In this document: piece after piece, positions 1 through 7,526 of the stretch
Layout of the letters: every line of letters starts with the position of its first letter
Position numbering within the stretch: the stretch's first letter is position 1
NCBI GenBank assembly: GCA_934717555.1
Contig: CAKUYY010000002.1
Location: 1 to 64,000, forward strand
Direction of reading: 5' to 3'
From: an uncultured Clostridium sp.
GTDB lineage: Bacteria > Bacillota > Clostridia > Oscillospirales > Acutalibacteraceae
Length of the DNA: 64,000 nt
Notes under the pieces: model-generated
The model's database searches: none
What the model was told of the DNA's origin: nothing
The model's input: only the letters and a program-made list of their open reading frames with translations
Position numbers and translations under genes: made by a program

Positions 1-23
1 CATTGCAATGGCTGCCAGTAACA

Positions 24-67
24 GCGGGTTACACCCGCTTCTGTAAAGCCACCGGCTATGCCGGTGG
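24..67. repeat. Two short hairpins downstream of the HTH-nucleotidyltransferase gene
   Basis: Two perfect inverted repeats lie just beyond the stop codon of the minus-strand gene ending at 72. One has a 7-bp stem (49-55 with 61-67, loop 5). The other has a 6-bp stem (24-29 with 33-38, loop 3). Neither is followed by a T-tract on the minus strand, so they are not classic intrinsic terminators. They may be an intercistronic structure ahead of a next operon gene beyond the left edge. Confidence 0.35.
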
Positions 68-71
68 ATAT

Positions 72-965
72 TTACTGATAGGATTCGTCGAAATCCCGAA
101 GATCCCTGTAATTGTCAAATTCTTTGATATCGTCAAAACAACAGGGACGGACCTCTATTTGGTAGTGGTTACGGAAATATTCCAGTGCCACTTGATCCCA
201 GTAACGTTCTTTCCCTCCCGGCAGATTGTAGACGCTTTTGATATCTTGCTCCAGATTGGCCCCATCGCGGTCGTTCCAGTAGGAAATTCCAAACATATGA
301 TAACAGTTTTTTCCGCCGAGGCTCATGCGGGTAATGTATCCTTTTTTGGTCTCAAGGCACCAGTCATCGGTTACTTCGACGGGCACGCCTAAATAGTTGC
401 TGCAATACTGATACTTGGTAATCAATTTGGGGTTAGATAACACCAGGTCTGCGTCAAATACATAGGACTGCCGGAACAAATGACGGACACACATGGCTGA
501 AGAGATATTGTTAGCTTCATTATAGGCACGGTTCTCCACAAATTTGATCTGGGGGTATTTATACAACAGCTGGTCAAACTGTTCCCACAAATAACCCCGG
601 ACAATCACAATGTCCTCGATGCCGGCGGCCACTACGGCGTCCAGCAGGGTGTCGATCATCCGTACACCTTTTACCCGGACAAGGGGTTTGGGCGTATTCA
701 GCGTCACAGGGACCAAACGGGAACCAAAACCGGCGGCAATAAAGATGGCGCGCTTGGCCCGATAGGGTTCCAGGCTTTCCAGCCCTTTGGCGGTGATTTT
801 GCCACGCGTTACGTAACCCAGTTCCGTGAGAGAGGAAAGGGTTTTGTTGACAGTTCCAAGGCTCAGCTTCACTTGTTCGGCAATTTCCCGCTGTGTTGAT
901 TCCTCGTCGGGTCTTTCTGATAAGTAACAGAGAATGTCAAATTGTTTTCTGGTGAGAGATTCCAT
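72..965 (-). CDS. Winged-helix domain fused to a LicC/PntC-like CTP:phosphocholine/phosphonate cytidylyltransferase
   Basis: The 297-residue protein has two parts. Residues about 5-65 are a winged helix-turn-helix of the MarR/ArsR kind (REIAEQ...SLGTVNKTLSSL recognition region, then a wing). From about 73 there is a nucleotidyltransferase fold with the signature AAGFGSRL (77-84), a TPKPLV segment and FDADLVLS, as in LicC (CTP:phosphocholine cytidylyltransferase) and PntC-type CTP:phosphonate enzymes. The family activates a small phospho- or phosphono-alcohol/amine to its CMP derivative. A GAGGAAG ribosome binding site precedes the ATG. It lies 19 bp after the permease gene and is the last visible operon gene. 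I infer an enzyme that may also regulate (compare BirA and NadR). The substrate is not shown by sequence. A HTH merely fused for other reasons is the alternative. Confidence 0.8.
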   Translation of the reverse strand: MESLTRKQFDILCYLSERPDEESTQREIAEQVKLSLGTVNKTLSSLTELGYVTRGKITAKGLESLEPYRAKRAIFIAAGFGSRLVPVTLNTPKPLVRVKGVRMIDTLLDAVVAAGIEDIVIVRGYLWEQFDQLLYKYPQIKFVENRAYNEANNISSAMCVRHLFRQSYVFDADLVLSNPKLITKYQYCSNYLGVPVEVTDDWCLETKKGYITRMSLGGKNCYHMFGISYWNDRDGANLEQDIKSVYNLPGGKERYWDQVALEYFRNHYQIEVRPCCFDDIKEFDNYRDLRDFDESYQ

Positions 966-984
966 AAAATATCTTCCTCAATTC

Positions 985-2574
985 TTAAGCCATATGACGT
1001 TTGTTGTAAATCTTTTTTCCCAAGAAAACCATAGTTTTCATCAGAATATTGATCACAAGGATCAGGAGGGAAACAAAAGCGGAACACTCCAATAGCATCT
1101 GCGCTTCAAATTGGGGGATCATCATGGCGATAGGGGTGTTATCGAGGTTACTCAAAAACGATACGGCAGAAATGGTAATCATACAATTCACGAAGAAGTA
1201 AGAAAACATTTCCAATACGGTTCCCCATGTCTGAGGGAGAAAGACATCCTTGATCAGCCGCCAGCGCTTGATACCAAGGGTTTTGGCGACTGGCTCAAAG
1301 TTCGGATTCATTTTCCCCAGTGTATTGTAAGCCATCAAATAGGGAGAGGCAAAAAAGTGGATACTATTGACCAAAATCAGGATGGCAATGGTTCCATAAA
1401 TAAAGGACTTTTGGAAAAATAAGGCGTAAGAAAGGCCCAAGACCAATCCGGGGATAGCCAGTGTAAGAATGGAAATCAGATGGAGCAGAGAGGAACTTTT
1501 GCTTTTGATGCGGGAGGTAAAGGTTGCGGTAATGTAGGCGATAGCTACGCCGATCAGGGAAGTAAAGACAGCAATGATAAGGGAGTTTGCCAGGTATCCC
1601 AAAGCGTTGAGATCCATCGCTTGGATCACGTTTTTGAGGGAAAGGGTCATATCCAGAGGATACTTGGTTACAAAGGTGAGAAAAACGAAGGAGAGAATTG
1701 GCAAAATTACCAGAACAATCACCAGAATGATGACGCAGAGACAGAAAATATCCCTCCCTTTGTTGGGGCGCACGTGGAAAGTACGGGAAACAAAGGACAT
1801 ATTCCCCACGTCCTTGTTAAATAGATCGAACAGGAACGCTACCAAGGCGGGAGTGATCAGTATCAATGCGACGACAGTGCCCTTGCCAAAATTGGATTGG
1901 CCGATTACTTCGTTATACATATACATCGGCAGGGTCTGATATTTTCCTCCCACCATCAATGGGACGCCGTAATCCGTAAAAATCAGAGTAAAGGTAGCAA
2001 AGAATATGGAGATCATGGGCTTGCGCAGATAAGGAAGAGTAATGGAGACAAATTGGTTCCATTTTGGGATTCCCAACACCTGAGCGGATTCATAGGGGGC
2101 ATAATCTTCATACTGGAATATGTCCAATAACATGAGAAATGCCACAGGAAAAGAATATAAGATAGAACCAATGACAATTCCCCAGAATCCGTAAATATCA
2201 AAGGGGAGATGCAATAAATTTGTCAGGATGCCATTAGAGCCCAATAAGATGACCAGCCCCATACCATGCGAAATAGAAGGGATCAGCATCGGAACTGTCA
2301 GGAGTACGGCCAGCATATTTTTGTGTTTGACCTTAGAACGGGCCACGCACCAGGCTAAAAGCATGGCCAACACAATAGAAAAAACAGTAGCGGTCAGCGT
2401 GACGACAAAGGAATTCAAGGTGGATTGTAAGAACATCTTGGAACTTAAAACCGCCCAGATATCCACTTCCGCTAGGGTGAAAAGCATGGACACCAGCGGG
2501 CACAGAACCGTGACCGCGAGGAAGATAAGCAACAGGATTTTTACCGCGGATGCGGCTTTGGTTGTTTTTCTCAT
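985..2574 (-). CDS. Fused two-domain ABC importer permease (iron/2-aminoethylphosphonate type)
   Basis: A 529-residue membrane protein with about 12 hydrophobic segments and two binding-protein-dependent permease domains in one chain. Each carries an EAA-loop motif: ESAQVLGIPKWNQF in the first half and EPVAKTLGIKRWRLI in the second. Fused permeases of this length are typical of FbpB-like iron and PhnU/V-like 2-aminoethylphosphonate importers. I place the start at the ATG at 2574, which overlaps the ATPase stop codon as ATGA. An upstream in-frame TTG at 2592 has no better ribosome binding site. The overlap implies translational coupling to the ATPase. The transported ligand is inferred only from family and neighbours. 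Confidence 0.88.
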   Translation of the reverse strand: MRKTTKAASAVKILLLIFLAVTVLCPLVSMLFTLAEVDIWAVLSSKMFLQSTLNSFVVTLTATVFSIVLAMLLAWCVARSKVKHKNMLAVLLTVPMLIPSISHGMGLVILLGSNGILTNLLHLPFDIYGFWGIVIGSILYSFPVAFLMLLDIFQYEDYAPYESAQVLGIPKWNQFVSITLPYLRKPMISIFFATFTLIFTDYGVPLMVGGKYQTLPMYMYNEVIGQSNFGKGTVVALILITPALVAFLFDLFNKDVGNMSFVSRTFHVRPNKGRDIFCLCVIILVIVLVILPILSFVFLTFVTKYPLDMTLSLKNVIQAMDLNALGYLANSLIIAVFTSLIGVAIAYITATFTSRIKSKSSSLLHLISILTLAIPGLVLGLSYALFFQKSFIYGTIAILILVNSIHFFASPYLMAYNTLGKMNPNFEPVAKTLGIKRWRLIKDVFLPQTWGTVLEMFSYFFVNCMITISAVSFLSNLDNTPIAMMIPQFEAQMLLECSAFVSLLILVINILMKTMVFLGKKIYNKRHMA

Positions 2575-3335
2575 AATGATAACCCCATACAATCCAGCAG
2601 AGAGGAAAGTTTGGTCTTTAGATGACCAACTACGAATTCTTCTACATACTCATTTTTGGGATGGTGATATAACTGGCTGGGGGTGTCGATCTGTTCAATA
2701 TGTCCTTCGCTCATCACCATGATCCGGTCGGACATGGTAAAGGCCTCTTCCTGATCGTGGGTGATATAAATCATAGTAATATGAAATTCCTTTTGAATCC
2801 TCTTTAGTTCCGCCCGCAGCGTCAGACGGTTGGCGGCGTCTAAAGCGGACATAGGTTCGTCAAATAATATCACATCGGGTTTTAACGCCAATGTACGGGC
2901 GATAGCCACCCGCTGTTGCTGACCGCCGGAGAGCTTGTGCGGCTTCTTATTCAGATGTTCTGACATTCCCACCTGATTTAGCATATCTATGGCCAAAGCG
3001 CGGGCATTTTTCTTAAGATCCGGCTGAAATTTCAAGGCATATTCCACATTTTGCAGTACTGTCATATTGGGAAAAAGGGCATAGTTCTGAAAAACAATGC
3101 CCATACCGCGTTTGGATGGGTCCATAGAGGAGATATCGATTCCTTCTTTGAGAATTTGACCGGAGGTCTGCTTGGAGATTCCCATCAGGATACGCAGTAA
3201 AGTGGTTTTACCGCATCCAGAAGGGCCGAGTACCGATAAGAATTCCCCTTCTTTTACATCGAAGGAGATATGATCTAAAATCGTCTTTTTGTCATAGGCC
3301 TTATACAGGTCTTTGATTTCCAATTTTTGTTTCAT
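2571..3335 (-). CDS. ABC importer ATP-binding subunit
   Basis: A 254-residue ATPase with a full motif set: Walker A GPSGCGKTTLL near residue 40, signature LSGGQQQRVAIART, Walker B DVILFDEPMSALD and H-loop ITHDQEEAF. It lacks the long C-terminal TOBE extension of MalK/PotA-type proteins, so it is at the short end of the iron/phosphonate/thiamine importer group. GGAAG precedes the ATG by about 9 bases. It starts 3 bp after the binding-protein gene and overlaps the permease gene, so the three form a tight operon. It should sit on the inner membrane face driving the fused permease. Confidence 0.92.
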   Translation of the reverse strand: MKQKLEIKDLYKAYDKKTILDHISFDVKEGEFLSVLGPSGCGKTTLLRILMGISKQTSGQILKEGIDISSMDPSKRGMGIVFQNYALFPNMTVLQNVEYALKFQPDLKKNARALAIDMLNQVGMSEHLNKKPHKLSGGQQQRVAIARTLALKPDVILFDEPMSALDAANRLTLRAELKRIQKEFHITMIYITHDQEEAFTMSDRIMVMSEGHIEQIDTPSQLYHHPKNEYVEEFVVGHLKTKLSSLLDCMGLSL

Positions 3336-3338
3336 GAT

Positions 3339-4328
3339 TCAATACTTCCATTTCGCTAATAATTCATCTTTTACACCCGGCGCATCCATACCGGTCATGT
3401 CGGAATAAGGGATATCCTGGGGATAGTTTTCTATGGGAGTATCCTGATCACGGAAAATAGATTCCGGGGAAAAGTTCTGTTTATCTTCCAGACAAAGGGT
3501 ATCCATGAGAAAGTCGTAGACTTCTTTGACCGCCGGTTTCTCCAGGCGGCCGTCGATGACGGAACAACCGGAGACGGAATAAGGGGAACCTTCGTCAAAA
3601 TACAGGATCTCCAAATCAGCGCCGTTGTTGATTTCCTGCACCGCTTGGAAAGTCATGCCCAGGCCGATGGCCGCCTCTCCCTGTACCAAGGCGTTTACCG
3701 GCCCGGAACCGGAGGAAGAAAATTGATAAATATTTTCGGCGAGCCGGTCAAAGTATTCAAAAGCTTTTTCTTCTCCCCAGGCGTTGCAGAGGGACTTGAG
3801 AAAAATATAGCCGGTGCTGGAGGAATGGGGGTTGGACATAATAATAAGGTCTTTATATTCTGGCTTGAGAAGGTCGTCATAAGATTTGGGGACGGCCAGC
3901 CCTTTTTCTTCCAGAAGGCCCTTGTTGACGATAATGCCTCCGCTGTATCGTTCCCAGGCCAGATATTTGTGGTTGGGATCGACGGTGTCGTCCAGATAGC
4001 GGGAAGTATCGTATGAGGAAAGGTCGGCGAGCATATCGCCCAGGGGATTTAAATAGCCGCTGTCCACGCCGAGGATGATATCCGCTTCCGTCGCGTCTTT
4101 TCCCTCAGCCTTTACTTTCGCCACATTTTTACCAGAGGGAAAATACTGGATCGTTACGTTATAGTCCGGGAATTGTTCTTTCATCCGCTTGGAAAGATGA
4201 TCGTTGCGGAACTCTTCGAGACTGCTGTAGATGACAACTGAATTTTCACTTTTTTCTCCACAGCCGGAGAACGTTAACAGAATCAGTAACAAACTCAAGA
4301 GAATACACAGGATCTTCTTTTTGCTCAT
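3339..4328 (-). CDS. Extracellular solute-binding lipoprotein of the ABC importer (copy 1)
   Basis: A 329-residue family-1 solute-binding protein of the iron/2-aminoethylphosphonate class. A lysine-rich start and hydrophobic stretch end in a lipobox (TFSGC), so it is anchored to the outer face of the membrane. The ligand domain includes SSSTGYIFLKSLCNAWGEE and FSSSGSGPVNALVQGEAAIG, segments usual in this class. The frame is open 18 codons further upstream, but AAGGAGATG lies correctly in front of the ATG at 4328, and the upstream ATG at 4382 falls inside the promoter at 4373-4401. It is the first gene of the transporter operon. It is roughly three-quarters identical by eye to the paralogue at 4695-5681. 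Confidence 0.9.
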   Translation of the reverse strand: MSKKKILCILLSLLLILLTFSGCGEKSENSVVIYSSLEEFRNDHLSKRMKEQFPDYNVTIQYFPSGKNVAKVKAEGKDATEADIILGVDSGYLNPLGDMLADLSSYDTSRYLDDTVDPNHKYLAWERYSGGIIVNKGLLEEKGLAVPKSYDDLLKPEYKDLIIMSNPHSSSTGYIFLKSLCNAWGEEKAFEYFDRLAENIYQFSSSGSGPVNALVQGEAAIGLGMTFQAVQEINNGADLEILYFDEGSPYSVSGCSVIDGRLEKPAVKEVYDFLMDTLCLEDKQNFSPESIFRDQDTPIENYPQDIPYSDMTGMDAPGVKDELLAKWKY

Positions 4329-4372
4329 AAAGGTATTCACATCTCCTTCATTTTTTTGTTCAATTAAAGCGG

Positions 4373-4401
4373 ATTGTATCATGAATTTAGAACAAAATCA
4401 A
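4373..4401 (-). promoter_or_regulatory. Sigma-A promoter of the importer operon
   Basis: Read on the minus strand, TTGATT (4396-4401) and TACAAT (4373-4378) are 17 bp apart, about 45 bp upstream of the ATG at 4328. The -35/spacer side is part of a 19-bp block identical to the promoter of the second binding-protein gene. Confidence 0.75.
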
Positions 4402-4453
4402 TAGGATAAATGGGATAAATCATAAAAAATAGGCGGAGATTCTTGTTCATAAT
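4386..4453. promoter_or_regulatory. Paired inverted operator half-sites (importer operon copy)
   Basis: A half-site with core GAACAA (4390-4395) overlaps the promoter, and its inverse TTGTTC (4443-4448) lies upstream at a start-to-start distance of 53 bp. Both are embedded in sequence (TTTAGAACAAAATCAATAG and TCTTGTTCATAAT) repeated identically at 5738-5805, at the same distance. Half-site consensus is TTWWGAACAARA. The DNA between the sites is poorly conserved, which points to protein binding. The binding protein is unknown; the winged-helix enzyme at 72-965 is the obvious candidate. Confidence 0.6.
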
Positions 4454-4592
4454 GAGATGATTTTAAGAAAAATTATAAAATTAAGGAGGGAAAAAGAGAA
4501 AATCCTACTCAAATTTTCATGTGAGAGCCAGGAAAATAGTGGATTCCCTTTCACCTAATGGGGCATCAACAAAGTACTATTCTTGCACAACA

Positions 4593-4639
4593 TAAAAAAA
4601 GAAGCCGTTTTTCTTTTTTATCCAGAGAAACGGCTTCTT
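4593..4639 (-). terminator. Intrinsic terminator after the second binding-protein gene
   Basis: A perfect 12-bp stem (4599-4610 with 4628-4639, loop 17) is followed on the minus strand by a run of T. It ends the transcript of the gene at 4695-5681, so that gene is not simply read into the importer operon. Confidence 0.8.
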
Positions 4640-4694
4640 ACTATCTTTGATTATATTGGCAAAAATTTATCCATGCCAAGTGGTGGATTATCTA

Positions 4695-5681
4695 TTAATA
4701 TTTCCATTGCGCCAACAGCTTTTCTTTTGCGTCCAAATCGTCAATCCCCGTCATATCGGAATAGGAAATATTCTGGGGATAATTTTCCATACTGGTTGCC
4801 TGATCTTTAAAAATAGCTTCTGGGGAGAATTGTTCCTTATCCTCTTCACATAAAGTGTTCATCAGAAAATCAAAAACTTCTTTGACCGCCGTTTTTTCCA
4901 GCCGGCCGTCAATAACCGCAGTACCGGTGATCGCATAAGGGGAACCCTCGTCAAAATAGAGGATTTCCAGATTCGTTCCATTGTTGATTTCCTGTACCGC
5001 GTGGAAGGTCATCCCCAATCCAATAACGGCTTCCCCCTGCACCAATGCGTTTACCGGACCGGAACCGGAAGAAGAAAACTGATAAATATTTTCGGAAAGC
5101 TTGTCAAAGTATTCGAGGGCTTTCTCTTCTCCCCATGCATTACATAGAGACTTTAAAAACATATAACCGGTACTGGAGGATGTGGGGTTGGACATGGAAA
5201 TCAATCCCTTATATTCCGGCTTCAACAAGTCCTCATAAGATTGGGGCGTTTTCAACCCTTTTTCCTGTAACAGAGTTTTATTGACAACAATCCCGCCACT
5301 GAATCGATCCCAGACCAAATATTTATGATTGGGATCAATCATGTCATCTAAATAATGGGAGGTATCATAAGAAGAAAGGTCGGCCAATGCATCGCTGGCA
5401 TCATTTAAGTAACTGCTTTCCACACCCAGCAGGATATCTGCTTCTGTATTGGTCCCCTCTGCTTTGATTTTGGCGGCATTTTTGCCAGTGGGTAAATATT
5501 GCAGTTTGATATCATAAGTAGGGAATTGTTCTTTTAAACGTTTAAGAGTATAGTCGTTTCGAAATTCCTCTGAGCTTGAATAGATGACCACAGTATTTTC
5601 ATTTTTTTTCCCGCACCCGGAAAAAGCTAATAGTACTAGGATCAGAGCTAAGAAAAGGCACAATATTTTTTTCTTTGTCAT
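4695..5681 (-). CDS. Extracellular solute-binding lipoprotein, paralogue (copy 2)
   Basis: A 328-residue lipoprotein closely similar along its whole length to the one at 3339-4328. It shares the lipobox (AFSGC), the SSSTGYMFLKSLCNAWGEE segment and the FSSSGSGPVNALVQGEA segment; the C-terminal KWKY is also shared. The ATG at 5681 is chosen because AAAGG lies about 8 bases upstream; an in-frame GTG at 5690 overlaps that site. It has its own promoter and terminator, so it is a separate unit from the operon carrying copy 1 and the only visible ATPase/permease. Differences between copies are scattered, so this is an established duplicate that may have a different affinity or ligand while sharing the same permease. 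Confidence 0.9.
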   Translation of the reverse strand: MTKKKILCLFLALILVLLAFSGCGKKNENTVVIYSSSEEFRNDYTLKRLKEQFPTYDIKLQYLPTGKNAAKIKAEGTNTEADILLGVESSYLNDASDALADLSSYDTSHYLDDMIDPNHKYLVWDRFSGGIVVNKTLLQEKGLKTPQSYEDLLKPEYKGLISMSNPTSSSTGYMFLKSLCNAWGEEKALEYFDKLSENIYQFSSSGSGPVNALVQGEAVIGLGMTFHAVQEINNGTNLEILYFDEGSPYAITGTAVIDGRLEKTAVKEVFDFLMNTLCEEDKEQFSPEAIFKDQATSMENYPQNISYSDMTGIDDLDAKEKLLAQWKY

Positions 5682-5724
5682 AAATTTCACCTTTCTAACA
5701 TGTTTTCAATGTTCATTGAATTTG

Positions 5725-5753
5725 ATTTTATCATTTGTTTAGAACAAAATCAA
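5725..5753 (-). promoter_or_regulatory. Sigma-A promoter of the second binding-protein gene
   Basis: On the minus strand TTGATT (5748-5753) and TAAAAT (5725-5730) are 17 bp apart, about 44 bp before the ATG at 5681. The arrangement matches the promoter at 4373-4401 almost base for base on the -35 side. Confidence 0.75.
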
Positions 5754-5805
5754 TAGTAAAAATAGGATAGATATCAAGAGCAAAAGAAAAAATCTTGTTC
5801 ATAAT
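5738..5805. promoter_or_regulatory. Paired inverted operator half-sites (second binding-protein copy)
   Basis: GAACAA (5742-5747) and TTGTTC (5795-5800) repeat the arrangement at 4386-4453, again exactly 53 bp apart start to start (about five helical turns), one overlapping the promoter. The intervening 40-odd bases differ between the two copies while the half-sites and flanks are identical. This supports a shared regulator and possible looping. Confidence 0.6.
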
Positions 5806-5884
5806 ATAATGAAAATGTAAAAACAAAGAAACAAAAAGGTTAGGGAAAGAAAAAATTTATCTGAAAATACAAATAAAAATATGA

Positions 5885-5935
5885 TAAAAAGTGCGTTGCC
5901 TCAAAACGGATTGTGTAAGGGGACGCACTGCTTTT
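5885..5935 (-). terminator. Terminator of birA
   Basis: Inverted repeat with a 7-bp stem (5890-5896 with 5923-5929) and further weak pairs. On the minus strand it is followed by TTTTTATC. It lies about 80 bp beyond the birA stop. The rest of 5754-6008 is AT-rich and holds only the importer operator site. Confidence 0.6.
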
Positions 5936-6008
5936 ATGAAAAAAGAATCTTGTTATATTTTTGAAGAAAAAGACCATTGTATATTCAAGGCCAAAATTTG
6001 TGATATTT

Positions 6009-6983
6009 TTATTCCCCATAAATTCCCTGCACGGTTACTTCTCCAGAGTTAATGGCATAAAGATGTCCTTGCGGGGTCTCAATGACCAACTCCCCGGATC
6101 TAGAGATATCCACTGCCTTGCCCTGTATAATTTGCTCCCCGCGCTGTACAGAAACCTCCCGTCCCAAAGAAATGCAAAGCTCCTTATATGGGGTGATAAA
6201 ATCAAAAGATGCTTCTGTTAGAAAAGAATCATAGGCATCCTCAAAATTTTCCAGAACTTTCTGGACCAAAGGGGCACGGGACCATTTGTGTTGGGTTTCC
6301 AGAAAAAGAGAAGTGGCCTTGTAGGCAATCTCTTGTGGGAATTGCTGCTGGTTAACATTGATGCCGATACCGGTTATTGCGTAATTAATACGATCCGCTT
6401 CTGCCGCCAGCTCTGTCAAGATCCCTACCAGTTTTTTTCCGTGGATAACAATATCATTAGGCCATTTGATCAGGGCATCGCATCCAGTCACAGAGCGGAT
6501 AGCCCTGCAAACCGCCAGCCCTGCGAGCAATGTAATCTGGGAAACCTCATAGGGGGTTATTCCGGGATGGAGGAGGATGGACATCCAAATGCCCTCTCCC
6601 GGAAGGGAAACCCATCGGCGCCCTAGCCGTCCTTTGCCGCCTGTCTGATGTTCCGCCAAACAAACGGTGCCCTCTGGTGCCCCCTGGATCCCCTGCCGTT
6701 TGGCTTCTTCATTGGTGGAATCTACTTCTTTTAAAAATATTACCTGTTTTCCCATGGTATGGGTAGATAATCCATGCTGTATTTCCGGGGCAGTCAAAAT
6801 ATCTGGAACATTTTCCAATTTGTATCCTTTATTGGTAGAGGAATCAATATGGTATCCTTGCTGACGAAGGGCGTTTATCGATTTCCAAACGGCGGAACGG
6901 GAGACCCCCAATTGCCTGCTGATTTGTTCGCCGGAGAGATATCCTCCAGTTTCCCGCAACATTTGCAAAATTTTTTCTTGCAT
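6009..6983 (-). CDS. birA: Bifunctional biotin operon repressor / biotin-protein ligase
   Basis: A 324-residue BirA of the group with a DNA-binding domain. The N-terminal winged helix (ISRQLGVSRSAVWKSINAL) is followed by the ligase core with GGKGRLGRRW (biotinyl-AMP loop), KWPNDIVIHGKKLVGIL (catalytic lysine region) and a C-terminal SH3-like domain. It joins biotin to acyl-CoA carboxylase carrier proteins and, loaded with biotinyl-AMP, represses biotin genes. The ATG at 6983 has GGGAGTG nine bases upstream; the upstream in-frame GTG at 6995 is part of that site. It stands alone between two non-coding regions, with its own terminator. Confidence 0.95.
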   Translation of the reverse strand: MQEKILQMLRETGGYLSGEQISRQLGVSRSAVWKSINALRQQGYHIDSSTNKGYKLENVPDILTAPEIQHGLSTHTMGKQVIFLKEVDSTNEEAKRQGIQGAPEGTVCLAEHQTGGKGRLGRRWVSLPGEGIWMSILLHPGITPYEVSQITLLAGLAVCRAIRSVTGCDALIKWPNDIVIHGKKLVGILTELAAEADRINYAITGIGINVNQQQFPQEIAYKATSLFLETQHKWSRAPLVQKVLENFEDAYDSFLTEASFDFITPYKELCISLGREVSVQRGEQIIQGKAVDISRSGELVIETPQGHLYAINSGEVTVQGIYGE

Positions 6984-7198
6984 AGAATAAGTCACTCCCT
7001 GTACATTCTGATTTTCTACATCGTATCATGGACTTTCCATCCAAGTGAAAAGCCTAGAACAGCATTTCTATAACCTGGAAATAGAAATGCAATGTTTTAG
7101 ACACAATCATATGATATCATTTGGATAGATTCAGGACAATCCCTATTTTCTGATACTCAGCAAGGCTCTTTCTTTGTGGAATTTATAGTGGAAAATTC

Positions 7199-7228
7199 TT
7201 GATTGCATTTTCCTATACGTGATATAAT
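7199..7228 (+). promoter_or_regulatory. Promoter of the DUF951-prfA operon
   Basis: TTGATT (7199-7204) and TATAAT (7223-7228) with an 18-bp spacer, about 37 bp before the DUF951 start. The -10 box is a perfect consensus. Confidence 0.7.
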
Positions 7229-7264
7229 AAAAAATAATCAATTTTTAAAAGAGGGGGACCAGAG

Positions 7265-7462
7265 ATGGATGTCCGCAAGGACGATATTTTGGAAATGAAA
7301 AAGCCGCATCCCTGTGGGAATAAACAGTTCCTGGTGCTTCGATCCGGTATGGATTTTAAATTGCGCTGTGTGAAATGTGGACATGAAATTATGATCCCAC
7401 GTGTAAAAGCGGAAAAGAATATCAAAAAGATTATTCGAGAAAACAGCAATGATGAGTTGTAG
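7265..7462 (+). CDS. DUF951 family small zinc-ribbon-like protein
   Basis: A 65-residue basic protein with four residues suited to metal binding: HPCGN near residue 17 and CVKCGHE near 38. The family is widespread in Firmicutes and its function is unknown. GAGGGGGACC precedes the ATG. It begins a transcript that probably includes prfA 64 bp downstream. Length and motif arrangement match the family. Its place ahead of a translation gene hints at an information-processing role, but nothing in the sequence proves one. Confidence 0.85.
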   Translation: MDVRKDDILEMKKPHPCGNKQFLVLRSGMDFKLRCVKCGHEIMIPRVKAEKNIKKIIRENSNDEL

Positions 7463-7526
7463 AGGCGCCGGATATTTGTATGGATAAGGATATTACCACA
7501 AGATCACAAAAGAAAGCGGTGCTAAT

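Noticed and set aside
4329..4382. 18-codon N-terminal extension of the first binding protein
   Set aside because: It would start within the promoter, and the good ribosome binding site and signal sequence belong to the ATG at 4328.
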